In this document: one piece after another, positions 44,961 through 55,101 of the stretch
Position numbering within the stretch: position 1 is the first letter of the stretch
Layout: the number at the start of each line of letters is the position of its first letter
NCBI GenBank assembly: GCA_900111435.1
Contig: FOIY01000004.1
Span: 248,001-312,000 of the forward strand
Origin: Ruminococcaceae bacterium KH2T8
GTDB lineage: Bacteria; Bacillota; Clostridia; Saccharofermentanales; Saccharofermentanaceae
Direction: 5' to 3'
DNA: 64,000 bases
Made by a program: the position numbers and the translations under genes
Notes under the pieces: generated by a model
The model's database searches: none
Told to the model about the DNA's origin: nothing
What the model saw: only the letters and a program-made list of their open reading frames with translations

Positions 44961-46373
44961 ATGTGGTCTTTCGATAAGTTCAGGGAAAATACGGCTCTTC
45001 AAGATGAATACGGTAACTGCATTACTTATGATGCATTAGATACTGCTTGCAAGGATTTTCGTGCCGTAAATTCCAGAAGATGCCTTGTAGCGATATTATG
45101 CAAGAACATGATCGGTTCGATCATAGGGTATATTGCGGCTGTTAACAATGGGATCGTCCCGATGTTATTAAGTGCAGATCTGGATGCTGATCTTCTTGCC
45201 GAGCTTCTTGAGCTGTATAAGCCGTCGTATATATGGATGCCGGATGAAAAGAAGGCTGAGTATGATCGTGGCAAAGAAGTGTTTTCCCGCTGGGACTATT
45301 CACTTATCATGACTGATTATGATAAGGAATATCCATTGCACGAGGAACTGTGTCTGTTACTGACCACATCAGGATCCACGGGAAGCCCGAAATTTGTTCG
45401 TCAGAGTTATGGAAATGTCAGATCAAATGCACTGGCTATTGTTTCGTATCTGAACATAACCGCGGATGAAAGACCCATAACGACGCTCCCTATGAACTAC
45501 ACATATGGACTGTCGATCATCAACAGCCATCTGTTTGTCGGTGCAACTATCCTTGTCACAGATAAGGGGTTGATGCAGAAAGAGTTTTGGGGATTTTTCA
45601 AGTCGGCGGGGGCAACTTCTTTCGGCGGTGTTCCGTATACATACGAGATGCTCGATCGACTTCGTTTTCAAAGAATGGATCTGCCATCGTTAAGGTATAT
45701 GACCCAGGCAGGTGGAAAGCTATCGGAAGATCTTCAGAGCAGGTTCGCTGAAGTTGCCGAGGCTCAGGGAAAGCGTTTTATCGTAATGTATGGTCAATGT
45801 GAAGCGACCGCCAGAATGGGATATCTGCCTCCGGAATATGCCATACGGAAAAAAGGATCGATGGGGGTTGCCATTCCCGGAGGAAAGTTCCGGATCAGCG
45901 ATCCGGACGGACAGATTATTACCAAGCCCCATACCCCCGGTGAGCTCATCTATGAAGGTGACAACGTGACTATGGGCTATGCTCAAAAAGGCAGCGATCT
46001 GATTCTGGGAGATGAGCGAAAAGGGATACTTCATACCGGTGATATAGCAGAATTTGACGAGGACGGATTTTACTATATTATCGGACGAATGAAACGTTTT
46101 CTTAAGATATTCGGTAACAGAGTTAACCTCGATGAGATCGAACGCCTGATCAAGCATCGATTCCCATCTGAGGAAGTCGCATGCGCAGGAGTTGATGATC
46201 ATATGTATATATTTATCACAAACCCGTCGATCGCCGATGAGCTCAAGACGTTTGTAGCATTGAAGACTGGACTGAATCAATCTGCTTTTAGGACTAAGGT
46301 ATTAGATTCGATCCCGAAGAATGACTCCGGGAAGATCTTGTATAGAGAATTGGATAAATATTATGACGTTTGA
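44961..46373 (+). CDS. AMP-forming acyl ligase (acyl-CoA/acyl-ACP synthetase family)
   Basis: 470 residues, slightly short for the family. Motifs: LLLTTSGSTGSPKF (phosphate-binding loop A3), YGQCEATARMGYLPPE (A5), HTGDIAEFDEDGFYYIIGRMKRFLKIFG (A7-A8) and the C-terminal PKNDSGKI with the adenylation lysine (A10). It adenylates a carboxylic acid and transfers it to the adjacent carrier protein (inferred from position) or to CoA. The start at 44961 has no clear ribosome binding site; an in-frame stop lies 21 bases upstream. The 3' end overlaps the fusion gene by 11 bases. Confidence 0.88.
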   Translation: MWSFDKFRENTALQDEYGNCITYDALDTACKDFRAVNSRRCLVAILCKNMIGSIIGYIAAVNNGIVPMLLSADLDADLLAELLELYKPSYIWMPDEKKAEYDRGKEVFSRWDYSLIMTDYDKEYPLHEELCLLLTTSGSTGSPKFVRQSYGNVRSNALAIVSYLNITADERPITTLPMNYTYGLSIINSHLFVGATILVTDKGLMQKEFWGFFKSAGATSFGGVPYTYEMLDRLRFQRMDLPSLRYMTQAGGKLSEDLQSRFAEVAEAQGKRFIVMYGQCEATARMGYLPPEYAIRKKGSMGVAIPGGKFRISDPDGQIITKPHTPGELIYEGDNVTMGYAQKGSDLILGDERKGILHTGDIAEFDEDGFYYIIGRMKRFLKIFGNRVNLDEIERLIKHRFPSEEVACAGVDDHMYIFITNPSIADELKTFVALKTGLNQSAFRTKVLDSIPKNDSGKILYRELDKYYDV

Positions 46374-48672
46374 TGATGTTATAAAGAATTCACCTTACTC
46401 TTTGGATCAGGCGTCCAAGGAAAAGATATTAACAGAAAGACTGCTCTCGCTGACGTCGGCGCACAGAGCATCTTGTAAGCCGTATGATAATATTCTGCGA
46501 ACTTTGGGATATGACAGCGAGGCTGTAAGATCATATAAGGACATTCCGTTTTTGCCGGTCCGTTTGTTTAAGGAGCTGGAACTGAAGAGTGTGGCTGATG
46601 ATCAGATCGTAAAGACGATGACTTCATCCGGAACTTCAGGTCAGAGTGTATCGAAGATCTTTCTTGACAGGACAACTGCTTCTAATCAGCAGAAGGCAAT
46701 GGTGAAGATAGTCAGTTCATTTACCGGTTCAGAAAGAATGCCTATGATAATCATCGATTGTCCGTCTGTTATAAAGACCCGTAATCTGTTTTCAGCGCGC
46801 GGAGCCGGAATACTCGGCTTTTCGATCTTCGGAACAAAGAAGATGTATGCTCTCAGGGATGATATGTCGCTCGATGTTGATAATCTGAAGGAATTCCTTG
46901 AGTCTCACAGGGGTGAGCGCATACTGTTGTTCGGCTTTACTTTCATGATATGGCAGTATTTTTATAAGGAGTTGATCAGACTTAAGGAACAGGGAATAAC
47001 CTTTGATCTTTCGGATGCAATCCTGATCCACGGTGGCGGATGGAAAAAACTCATAGGAGAGGCTGTTTCTCCTGATGCTTTTAAGAAAGCATTGAAGGAT
47101 GTATGCTCGCTTGAAAGGATCCATGATTATTACGGAATGGTAGAGCAGACCGGATGCATCTATATGCAATGCGAGTGCGGTCATCTTCATACCAGCGTCT
47201 TTTCCGATGTGATCATTCGTGACCATAAGGATTTCTCGGAATGTGAAAATGGCAGGAAAGGGATTATTCAGGTGGTATCAACGATACCTGAATCATATCC
47301 GGGTCATTCACTGCTTACTGAAGATGAAGGTGAGATCCTTGGCGTCGATGATTGTCCTTGTGGCAGGAAAGGAAAGTATTTCAGGATCTATGGCAGGTTA
47401 AAAGACGCTGAGATAAGAGGGTGCAGTGATACATTCGCCGCTTCGGTGAGCGGGGAAAGCGATCATGCGGGAGTGGAGTATCTGATCGGGAATGAAGAAG
47501 TGATCTCCAAAGCACAAAAGACCCCCCCGCTTGTTCCTTTTGCAGATGAGGTTATAAGATTCTGTAATGATATATCTTCGTGTCTGATGAAGAGTGACGC
47601 TTCCAGGCGATATCCTGATGTAGTCACACTCGGATTTTGGCTTCGAAGATCATCCGTAATGAAGATGAAAGAGACATATCTGAAAGATGATGGAAGATAC
47701 AGACTCGGCAGAGGGCTCGCTTTCCATATTGCACCTTCAAATGTTCCTGTAAATTATGCTTATTCGTTGTTTTCGGGATTGCTCTGCGGCAATGCCAATA
47801 TTGTCAGGATCCCTTCGAAGGATTTCCCTCAGATAAGGATCATCAATGATTCGATCAGAACGGTCTTGGATTCTTATCCGAATTTGAAGGATTATATAAC
47901 CCTTGTAAGGTATGAACGCAGCAAAGAGATCAATGACAGGTTTTCGGCTGTTTGTGATCTCAGGGTAATATGGGGAGGGGATGCTACGATCGCGGCTCTC
48001 CGTGAATCCCAGATCCCTCCAAGGGCTACTGAAGTTGCCTTTGCTGACAGATATTCATTGGCCTTGATAGATTCGGATGAATTTATGAGCAGAGCTGAAG
48101 AATCGAGCTTTTCGGATAGGTTTGCCAAAGAGTTCTACAATGATACCTATCTTTCGGATCAGAATGCCTGCACCAGTCCGAGAGTTATAATATGGATGGG
48201 TAAGAGTATCGTTCAAGCTAAGAGAATTATGTGGGACTCAGTGAAGAAACTGGCAGAAAGGGAATATGAGTTGAAAGCTGTTCAAAGTGTAGATAAGCTG
48301 ACTGATCTGTGCCTGGTCTCATCGAGGAGGCAAGATGTTGCTCCCAAGATCGTCGATAAGTATGGTAATTCGCTTTATCGAATCTCCTTAGACTCGCTTG
48401 ATCCTCAGCTTATGGATCATAGAGGTAATTCCGGTTTCTTTTTTGAATATGATTGCACTGATATCAATGAGATCCGGGATATATGTAACGATGAACGCTG
48501 TCAAACCTTGGCAATACTGGGAGCCACATCGATCGTAACACCGCTTTTTGATTCAGGCGTTAAGGGCATAGACAGGATCGTTGATTTCGGGCATACGATG
48601 GATTTTGATCTGATATGGGATGGTTACAACCTTATCGAGCATTATACAAGAGTTGTTGATCTAAGGAGGTGA
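46363..48672 (+). CDS. LuxE-LuxC fusion protein
   Basis: 769 residues from the ATG at 46363, which overlaps the ligase stop. Residues 1-365 are LuxE-like (TMTSSGTSGQSVSKIF, LLFGFTFMIWQYF, HGGGWKKL, GMVEQTGCIYMQCECGHLH, DCPCGRKGKY). Residues about 395-769 are LuxC-like (HIAPSNVPVNY, VIWGGDATI and catalytic Cys603 in YLSDQNACTSPR). Both halves are paralogous to the separate genes at 35270 and 36384. The fusion would pass an acyl intermediate from the synthetase cysteine to the reductase within one chain. Two sets in one island imply two different acyl reductions or one duplicated step. Confidence 0.9.
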   Translation: MTFDDVIKNSPYSLDQASKEKILTERLLSLTSAHRASCKPYDNILRTLGYDSEAVRSYKDIPFLPVRLFKELELKSVADDQIVKTMTSSGTSGQSVSKIFLDRTTASNQQKAMVKIVSSFTGSERMPMIIIDCPSVIKTRNLFSARGAGILGFSIFGTKKMYALRDDMSLDVDNLKEFLESHRGERILLFGFTFMIWQYFYKELIRLKEQGITFDLSDAILIHGGGWKKLIGEAVSPDAFKKALKDVCSLERIHDYYGMVEQTGCIYMQCECGHLHTSVFSDVIIRDHKDFSECENGRKGIIQVVSTIPESYPGHSLLTEDEGEILGVDDCPCGRKGKYFRIYGRLKDAEIRGCSDTFAASVSGESDHAGVEYLIGNEEVISKAQKTPPLVPFADEVIRFCNDISSCLMKSDASRRYPDVVTLGFWLRRSSVMKMKETYLKDDGRYRLGRGLAFHIAPSNVPVNYAYSLFSGLLCGNANIVRIPSKDFPQIRIINDSIRTVLDSYPNLKDYITLVRYERSKEINDRFSAVCDLRVIWGGDATIAALRESQIPPRATEVAFADRYSLALIDSDEFMSRAEESSFSDRFAKEFYNDTYLSDQNACTSPRVIIWMGKSIVQAKRIMWDSVKKLAEREYELKAVQSVDKLTDLCLVSSRRQDVAPKIVDKYGNSLYRISLDSLDPQLMDHRGNSGFFFEYDCTDINEIRDICNDERCQTLAILGATSIVTPLFDSGVKGIDRIVDFGHTMDFDLIWDGYNLIEHYTRVVDLRR

Positions 48673-48678
48673 TTCGCC

Positions 48679-49809
48679 ATGATTCCATTTAACATTCCTC
48701 CGTATATTGGAGAAGAGTTTAAGTATATTAAACAGGCTATTGATAATAGAAAGATATGTGGAGATGGCCCGTTTACCAAAAAGTGCAACAAGTGGTTTGA
48801 GGAAAGAACCGGATCTCCTAAGGTCCTTCTTACCACATCCGGATCTTCGGCACTTGAGATGGCAGCAATCCTGATAGGTCTTCATCCGGGAGATGAAGTT
48901 ATTCTTCCGAGTTTTACTTTCTCCAGTACTGCCAACTGTGCTGTTCTTACCGGAGCTAAATGTGTTTTTGTCGATGTTCGTCCCGATACAATGAATATCG
49001 ATGAGACGAAGATCGAGGAAGCTATCACTGATAAGACTAAGGCGATTATTCCTGTGCACTACGCAGGTGTGGCATGTGAGATGGATACCATTATGGATAT
49101 AGCCAGAAGGCATAATCTCAAGGTTATCGAAGATGCAGCTCAAGGCGTACTCAGTACATATAAGGGCAGGGCGCTTGGAACCATCGGAGATTTCGGATGC
49201 TTCTCGTTTCATGAAACAAAGAACTATTCTATGGGCGAAGGCGGTGCGCTCCTCATTAATGATCGCGTATTCTTTGAACGTGCAGAGATCCTGCGTGAGA
49301 AAGGAACAAATCGCGCCAAGTTCTATCGAGGTGAAATAGATAAGTATTCATGGGTGGATAAGGGTTCTTCTTATCTTCCGAGTGAGATGCTCGCAGCATA
49401 TCTTTATTGCCAGCTCGAGCACGCAGATGAGATCTACAATGACAGAATGAACAGCTGGAATATCTATAGAGAAGGTCTCTCCGATCTGGAGGAAAAGGGG
49501 CTGATCGAGTTTCAGGATATTCCTGATGATTGTACTCATAATGCCCACATGTTCTATATCAAGACTAAGGATGTCGAAGAAAGAACGGATCTGATCGATT
49601 TCCTGAAGGAAAATGGTATTCTTGCTGTATTCCACTATGTACCGCTTCACTCGGCTATAGCTGGACGTAAGTACGGACGTTTCAACGGGGAAGACATCTA
49701 TACTACGAGCGAGAGCGAGCGCCTGGTAAGATTGCCGATGTACTTCAGATTGTCTCCCGATGATGCTGCGGAAGTCGTGGATAAGATCCATGAATTCTAT
49801 GAAAGATAG
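48679..49809 (+). CDS. wecE: dTDP-4-amino-4,6-dideoxygalactose transaminase (WecE/RffA-like)
   Basis: 376 residues of the DegT/DnrJ/EryC1/StrS PLP aminotransferases. It follows E. coli WecE almost motif by motif: MIPFNIPPYIG, VDVRPDTMNIDE, PVHYAGVACEMDTIM, EDAAQGVLSTYKGRALGTIG, FSFHETKNYS with PLP Lys181, REKGTNR and VFHYVPLHS. WecE transfers an amino group from glutamate to dTDP-4-keto-6-deoxyglucose to give dTDP-Fuc4N. The dTDP-sugar supply genes (rmlA/rmlB) are not in the window. GGAGG lies upstream. Confidence 0.93.
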   Translation: MIPFNIPPYIGEEFKYIKQAIDNRKICGDGPFTKKCNKWFEERTGSPKVLLTTSGSSALEMAAILIGLHPGDEVILPSFTFSSTANCAVLTGAKCVFVDVRPDTMNIDETKIEEAITDKTKAIIPVHYAGVACEMDTIMDIARRHNLKVIEDAAQGVLSTYKGRALGTIGDFGCFSFHETKNYSMGEGGALLINDRVFFERAEILREKGTNRAKFYRGEIDKYSWVDKGSSYLPSEMLAAYLYCQLEHADEIYNDRMNSWNIYREGLSDLEEKGLIEFQDIPDDCTHNAHMFYIKTKDVEERTDLIDFLKENGILAVFHYVPLHSAIAGRKYGRFNGEDIYTTSESERLVRLPMYFRLSPDDAAEVVDKIHEFYER

Positions 49810-49831
49810 TGCCCGTGTTTGATATAGCAAG

Positions 49832-52468
49832 ATGGGTGATCGGATCAACAATGTATCTTTTGGATCTCTGCTCAAGAGATATTCACTGTTATTTCTGGTA
49901 TGCAGTTCTGTCTGCGTAGTATCTTTTTTCGCGCTTTTTCATAAGAGCTTTATCACATTCGATGACGGACTTCATCAGCAGTTCGTCTACTATCTTTACT
50001 GCGGGAAGTGGATAAGAGAACTGTTCGGCAATATATTTGTCGAGCATATTTTCGAGCTTCCCATGTGGGATATGTCGACAGGAATGGGCAGCGATTCCCT
50101 GATCTCGATATTCGGTGTAACATATCCGCTCGCCGATCCTTTCAGCTGGCTCTTTGCCCTGATGCCGCTGTCAGTATCCGAGTATGTCTTTGATGTATTG
50201 ATCTTAGTGAGGCTTTACTTGTCCGGTTTAGCTTTCCTGATATATGGTCGTTATAAAAAGCTGTCGGATATCGGTATCATGACGGGGGCTCTGACATATG
50301 CTTTCAGTGCGACGATCACAGTAGGCTTCAGGCAGGTCGTGTTTCAGTCGATATTTATCTTATTTCCCCTGCTGATGCTCGGAGCTGACAGATTGTGGCA
50401 GGGAAAGGGCCGCAGATCATATGTGATCGTGTTAGCCGTAATGACTTTCTATTCGCCATACTTTACATATATGTCCGGAGTAATGCTAGTCATATATTGC
50501 GTCGTAAGGTTCTTTACTGAAAAGCGAAAGCTCAATGAGCTTGGAGGATTGTTACTTCGATTTATCGGCTGTTCATGTGTCGGTATAGGAATAGGAATCG
50601 GGTTAGTGCTGCCCGGGATCATGAATATGATGAGTCTGGACAGGTTGGGAGCAGATGTTTCTTATCCGATACTGGATCTTGCGACTCTTAAAGATCAGTT
50701 GCTTTATGCCTTCTCTTATCATAATCTCTGGCATGAGAGTATCTGGGGATTTTCGGCTTTGAGCCTTATAGCACTTGTACTGCTTTTCAGAGACCGAAAG
50801 ACTAACCTTTTGATAAAGATCATCTTTGTCTTCTTCTTCGCTTCATTCTTTATTCCTTTTGTCGGTTCGATGATGAACGGATTCAACTATCCCGCCAACA
50901 GATATGTCTTCGGGTTTTCGTTTCTGCTCGCATATTTACTTGCATTAATGATCCCTCGCTTTGATGCTTTTCGAGGGAAAGTGTTCGCCGGTACTCTGGC
51001 GGTATCCGTGATATATCTTGTTATCGTATTATTTCAGGATATGAGTGCGAAGCTTTCCGGAATATCTCTTGTCCTGATGGTATGTGGGATAGGGATCTCC
51101 AATCGCCTGCTGAGGTCAGACCGAGCAAAACGATACAGTCTTGTGATCATGGTAATGTTGTCTTGCCTTATTACGGGGGCGTCCACCTGGCATGAAACAT
51201 CATATGAGTATATCGATCTGGGGACTGCCGATGATGCTCTTATGAAATATTCTTCACTCGCGGATGAATATGATGCAACTCAGATCAGGTATGATATCAT
51301 GCCGTATTCCTATACGGATGTGTCCGTGAATTCGTCAATGATATCGGGTAAGAACAGCTATGACTTTTACCACAGTAATTACAATAACTATATCGATCAC
51401 TATTATGACGATATGGGCATCCTGAGTAGTGCCATGGGATTTCAGCAGACGGGTCTTCGTGGCAGGAACCTGCTCGAACTGCAAAACGGAACGGAGTACA
51501 TCTTCAGACAGAATAATGAGGACAGGACCATTCGCGCTCCTTATTCTTACGAGCTGATTGACGAGGCTGACAGTTATGATGTTTATCGTACATCACGCGG
51601 TGCATCAATGGTGTATTTTTACGATGAAGCAGTTTCTTATGATGACTATCTGTCATGCGATCCTATCGAAAGGGAAGAGCTTACTGCAAGGTATTGCGTC
51701 GTTGAAGGTGCTTCTTCTGTATTATCCGAAGTGACGGATGACCATAACGAGTTAGGATATGAGATCAGTCATTCCGACGGATTGAGCTATGATAACGATG
51801 CAGTTCATGTCGCGTCCGATCTCGGATATATAGAACTTGATATTCCGGATGCCCAAAACAATGAGATCAATGTGCTGGTATCAGGGTTGAACCATGAAGG
51901 TGATTATTATTATCAGTTTGCGGTTGTCTTGATGGATGGTGATAAGGCTGTAGCTGCGGACTTCTTCGCCGGCATCGACAAAGGATTTGCCTATTATCAC
52001 GGAAAAGAAGATCTTCTTTTCTCCTTCGGATGCATCGAAGATAAGATCGACAGCATAAGACTGTACTTCAACACTCCGGGAGAGTATTCACTGGGTGATG
52101 TATCTGTATATACCAGAGATATCGATCAGCTTGATAAGCTGACCAATGACTTTTATGAGCATGCCGATTTGGATGATGTATCTTATGAAATAAGCGGAAA
52201 TCATATTAATATAAATGCTGTAGCAGATCGTGATAAATACCTTTATATTGCGGTTCCATATTCCGAGGGATGGACTGCGACTATCGATGGAGAAAAGGCA
52301 GAGATAATGAGAGCGAACGAGGCTTTTATGGCAGTAAAGATACCGGCAGGTTCGCACGAAGTACAGATGGATTATCAAACTCCGTATCTTGTTGCAGGTC
52401 TTAGTATCTCGCTTGTCACCTCAGTGGTCTTTATCGTATTTGAAACAATGAAGAAGAGGTTCAGATGA
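49832..52468 (+). CDS. YfhO-family membrane protein 1
   Basis: 878 residues with about twelve membrane segments in the first 450 residues and a large extracytoplasmic region (about 460-850) ending in a last membrane helix. The first loop carries FDDGLHQQFVYYLY and MWDMSTGMGSDSL, where acidic residues sit as in GT-C glycosyltransferases; the YfhO-type ending YIAVPYSEGWTATIDGEKA is present. In Bacillus and Listeria, YfhO proteins act with a GtrB/CsbB-type enzyme to glycosylate envelope polymers. The start at 49832 has only a weak ribosome binding site. First of three tandem paralogues. Confidence 0.85.
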   Translation: MGDRINNVSFGSLLKRYSLLFLVCSSVCVVSFFALFHKSFITFDDGLHQQFVYYLYCGKWIRELFGNIFVEHIFELPMWDMSTGMGSDSLISIFGVTYPLADPFSWLFALMPLSVSEYVFDVLILVRLYLSGLAFLIYGRYKKLSDIGIMTGALTYAFSATITVGFRQVVFQSIFILFPLLMLGADRLWQGKGRRSYVIVLAVMTFYSPYFTYMSGVMLVIYCVVRFFTEKRKLNELGGLLLRFIGCSCVGIGIGIGLVLPGIMNMMSLDRLGADVSYPILDLATLKDQLLYAFSYHNLWHESIWGFSALSLIALVLLFRDRKTNLLIKIIFVFFFASFFIPFVGSMMNGFNYPANRYVFGFSFLLAYLLALMIPRFDAFRGKVFAGTLAVSVIYLVIVLFQDMSAKLSGISLVLMVCGIGISNRLLRSDRAKRYSLVIMVMLSCLITGASTWHETSYEYIDLGTADDALMKYSSLADEYDATQIRYDIMPYSYTDVSVNSSMISGKNSYDFYHSNYNNYIDHYYDDMGILSSAMGFQQTGLRGRNLLELQNGTEYIFRQNNEDRTIRAPYSYELIDEADSYDVYRTSRGASMVYFYDEAVSYDDYLSCDPIEREELTARYCVVEGASSVLSEVTDDHNELGYEISHSDGLSYDNDAVHVASDLGYIELDIPDAQNNEINVLVSGLNHEGDYYYQFAVVLMDGDKAVAADFFAGIDKGFAYYHGKEDLLFSFGCIEDKIDSIRLYFNTPGEYSLGDVSVYTRDIDQLDKLTNDFYEHADLDDVSYEISGNHININAVADRDKYLYIAVPYSEGWTATIDGEKAEIMRANEAFMAVKIPAGSHEVQMDYQTPYLVAGLSISLVTSVVFIVFETMKKRFR

Positions 52469-55101
52469 ACATGGGGAATAAACTTGAATCTAAAAAACTA
52501 ATAGATCTGATGAGATCATACACCAAGTGGCATGTATTGTTTTTTGCCGCTTGGGTCTGGGCGTTTTTTCTGATACAGCATAAGAGTTTTTTCACCAACA
52601 GTGACGGTATCTATGAGCAGTATCAGTATTATGCTTATACGGGAGTCTGGATCCGAAGACTTTTTAAAAATATATTCATAAAGCATGTGTTTGAGCTCCC
52701 CATGTGGGATATGAGCATAGGAATGGGAGCGGATCCCATACTGACATTCGGAGTAGGATTTGATCCGATCTACTGGCTGTCTGCACTGATCCCCGTTCGT
52801 TTTTCCGAGTATGCTTTTGATGCGATGATCGTGTTCAAATACTATCTGATCGGATTATCCGCCTGCTGTTTTTTACACAGTTATGGCGCTAAGGATAAAG
52901 GCGTTATTGCGGGAGCCCTGGTATATACTTTCTCGGCGACGACATATATCGGATTGGGACAGACCGGATTTATGAATCAGTTTATCATGTTTCCGCTGCT
53001 GATGGTCGGCGTAGATCGTGTCTGGAAGGGTAAAGGCAACAGACTATATATGATCATGCTGTTCCTGGCGACTTTGAATTCATACTATCTGGTCTATATG
53101 ATGGGACTGATGATCATCATATATTGCCTGCTCCGCTTCTTTTTTGAAAGAAAAAGACTTGTTGAACTGCCCCGTATCTTTATACGTTTCTTTTTTCTGT
53201 CGATATTAAGTGCCGGTGTTGCTTTAGGACCTGTGATCCCTTCAGTCATCAATCTTTCAAAGATCGACCGTTTGGATCAGAGATTTGAGATCGGTCTTGT
53301 CGATATTAAGAGTTTCGTATCGGTATTTTTTACGGCTTTTTCGCGTGATGCGCTTTTCCATGATTCATTCTGGGGATGTTCTTCAGTTCTCTTTGTCTGT
53401 CTTGTATTGCTGTTTATGAAGAGACGCGAAAGAACGCTGCTAAAGACACTGTTTATTCTGTTCTTTGTATCTCTGGCTATTCCCGTTATCGGATCTGCTT
53501 TTAACGGATTTAGTTTTCCTACGGACAGATATGTGTTCGGATTGATCCTTCTGGCAGCATATATCGTTGCAGTGGAATTTGAAGATCTTTATAAGTTTAG
53601 CGGGAAGGTCTGGTATATCTCGCTGACGTTTTCATTTGTCTATCTCATCTTAGCCACGCTTCTTTATGATCTCAACGGAGCGTTGTCCGGCATCTCTCTG
53701 GTCATTACCGTAGTGATGATCGGTTGGTATAACAGAGGCAGCCACAGTGCCGATCGATCAAACCTCTTCTACTATCTTGTCTTATTTCTGTCAATGGCAT
53801 CCATATCGATCAGTGCATTTAAGACACTGTTCTGGTATGTTGATATAGGGGATGCCAATAAGATACTGTATGAGTCAACAGGCGTAGATCTTATCCTTGA
53901 CCGCGATGATCTCGGTGAGATCAGGTTTGACTATATTCCGTATTCATATGATATGGAACCTTTAAATTCATCGATGGTACTGAATGTTAACGGCTACGAC
54001 TTTTATCACAGTAACTACAATAATGATCTGGACAGATATTATGATTCCCTGGCGGTCATCAGTAATCCCATCGGTTATTCATATTCCGGCATGAGGGGAA
54101 GGGATTATCTTGAACTCATGAACGGCAGCCGATATCTATTGTGTTATGAAGATAAAGCTACGGCTTTAAATGCTCCGTATTCCTATGACCATATTGCATC
54201 GGGAGAAGAATATGGTCTTTATGCTGCCTCAACGGATACATCACTCGTCTATTTCTATGATGATCTGATTTCCACAGATGCTTTTGATCGGCTGACACCC
54301 ATAAGCAGGGAAGAGCTCCTGATGGAAAGATGCGTAGTTGACATGGCTCAATATGATCTTGTCCCTGCACCTCAACATACAGAGCTGGAGTTTACTGTTT
54401 CAGAAACGGAGAATGTTGAGTTTACCGGTGATGATGCCTTTACCGTCACGGATAAAGGATATATGTTGTTGGAGTTTGAACCTGTATCAGAAGCAGAGAT
54501 CAGTCTCTATCTTGATGGTATAAATGCCGATGTCAGTTATGTAGTTGTCCCTTCATTGATGTGTGGAGAGGAGTATTTATCTGCAGATTTCCTTGGTGGT
54601 ATTGATACCGGGAACAATTATTATCACGGCAAAGATACGCTGCTCTTCAATTTCGGATACTGTGAGGAGACCGCAGACGGGATCAGGCTGGCATTCACCG
54701 TTCCGGGCAACTATTCGCTGAAAGGCATCAATATCTATTCCAGAGATGCTGAACAACTGGACGCCACCATAGATGAGTTTTACGAACACGCCTGTATGGA
54801 TGATATAACATATGAGATCGACGGAAACCACATAAGGATCAGTGCCGATGCAGACAAAGATAAGTATCTCTATATAGCGGTTCCTTATTCTGAAGGCTGG
54901 ACTGCTTATGTGGACGGCGAAAAGGCTGATATAATAAGAGCAAATACGGCATTTATGGTCATTCCGGTATCTCAGGGTGAACATGATGTTGAATTGGTCT
55001 ATTTCACACCTTATCTGAAACAGGGATTGATGTGTTCACTTGTATCTCTTATCGGGTTAGGAATATATTTATTCTTAACGGGGAAAAAGAAGGAAGTCTG
55101 A
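52465..55101 (+). CDS. YfhO-family membrane protein 2
   Basis: 878 residues, same architecture as the preceding gene: TNSDGIYEQYQYYAY and ELPMWDMSIGMGADP in the first external loop, about twelve membrane segments, an extracytoplasmic region containing NGYDFYHSNYNND and the ending YIAVPYSEGWTAYVDGEKA plus one final helix. The ATG overlaps the upstream stop (ATGA) and its stop shares a base with the next ATG. The three copies differ enough that they may use different acceptors or linkages (inference). Confidence 0.85.
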   Translation: MNMGNKLESKKLIDLMRSYTKWHVLFFAAWVWAFFLIQHKSFFTNSDGIYEQYQYYAYTGVWIRRLFKNIFIKHVFELPMWDMSIGMGADPILTFGVGFDPIYWLSALIPVRFSEYAFDAMIVFKYYLIGLSACCFLHSYGAKDKGVIAGALVYTFSATTYIGLGQTGFMNQFIMFPLLMVGVDRVWKGKGNRLYMIMLFLATLNSYYLVYMMGLMIIIYCLLRFFFERKRLVELPRIFIRFFFLSILSAGVALGPVIPSVINLSKIDRLDQRFEIGLVDIKSFVSVFFTAFSRDALFHDSFWGCSSVLFVCLVLLFMKRRERTLLKTLFILFFVSLAIPVIGSAFNGFSFPTDRYVFGLILLAAYIVAVEFEDLYKFSGKVWYISLTFSFVYLILATLLYDLNGALSGISLVITVVMIGWYNRGSHSADRSNLFYYLVLFLSMASISISAFKTLFWYVDIGDANKILYESTGVDLILDRDDLGEIRFDYIPYSYDMEPLNSSMVLNVNGYDFYHSNYNNDLDRYYDSLAVISNPIGYSYSGMRGRDYLELMNGSRYLLCYEDKATALNAPYSYDHIASGEEYGLYAASTDTSLVYFYDDLISTDAFDRLTPISREELLMERCVVDMAQYDLVPAPQHTELEFTVSETENVEFTGDDAFTVTDKGYMLLEFEPVSEAEISLYLDGINADVSYVVVPSLMCGEEYLSADFLGGIDTGNNYYHGKDTLLFNFGYCEETADGIRLAFTVPGNYSLKGINIYSRDAEQLDATIDEFYEHACMDDITYEIDGNHIRISADADKDKYLYIAVPYSEGWTAYVDGEKADIIRANTAFMVIPVSQGEHDVELVYFTPYLKQGLMCSLVSLIGLGIYLFLTGKKKEV

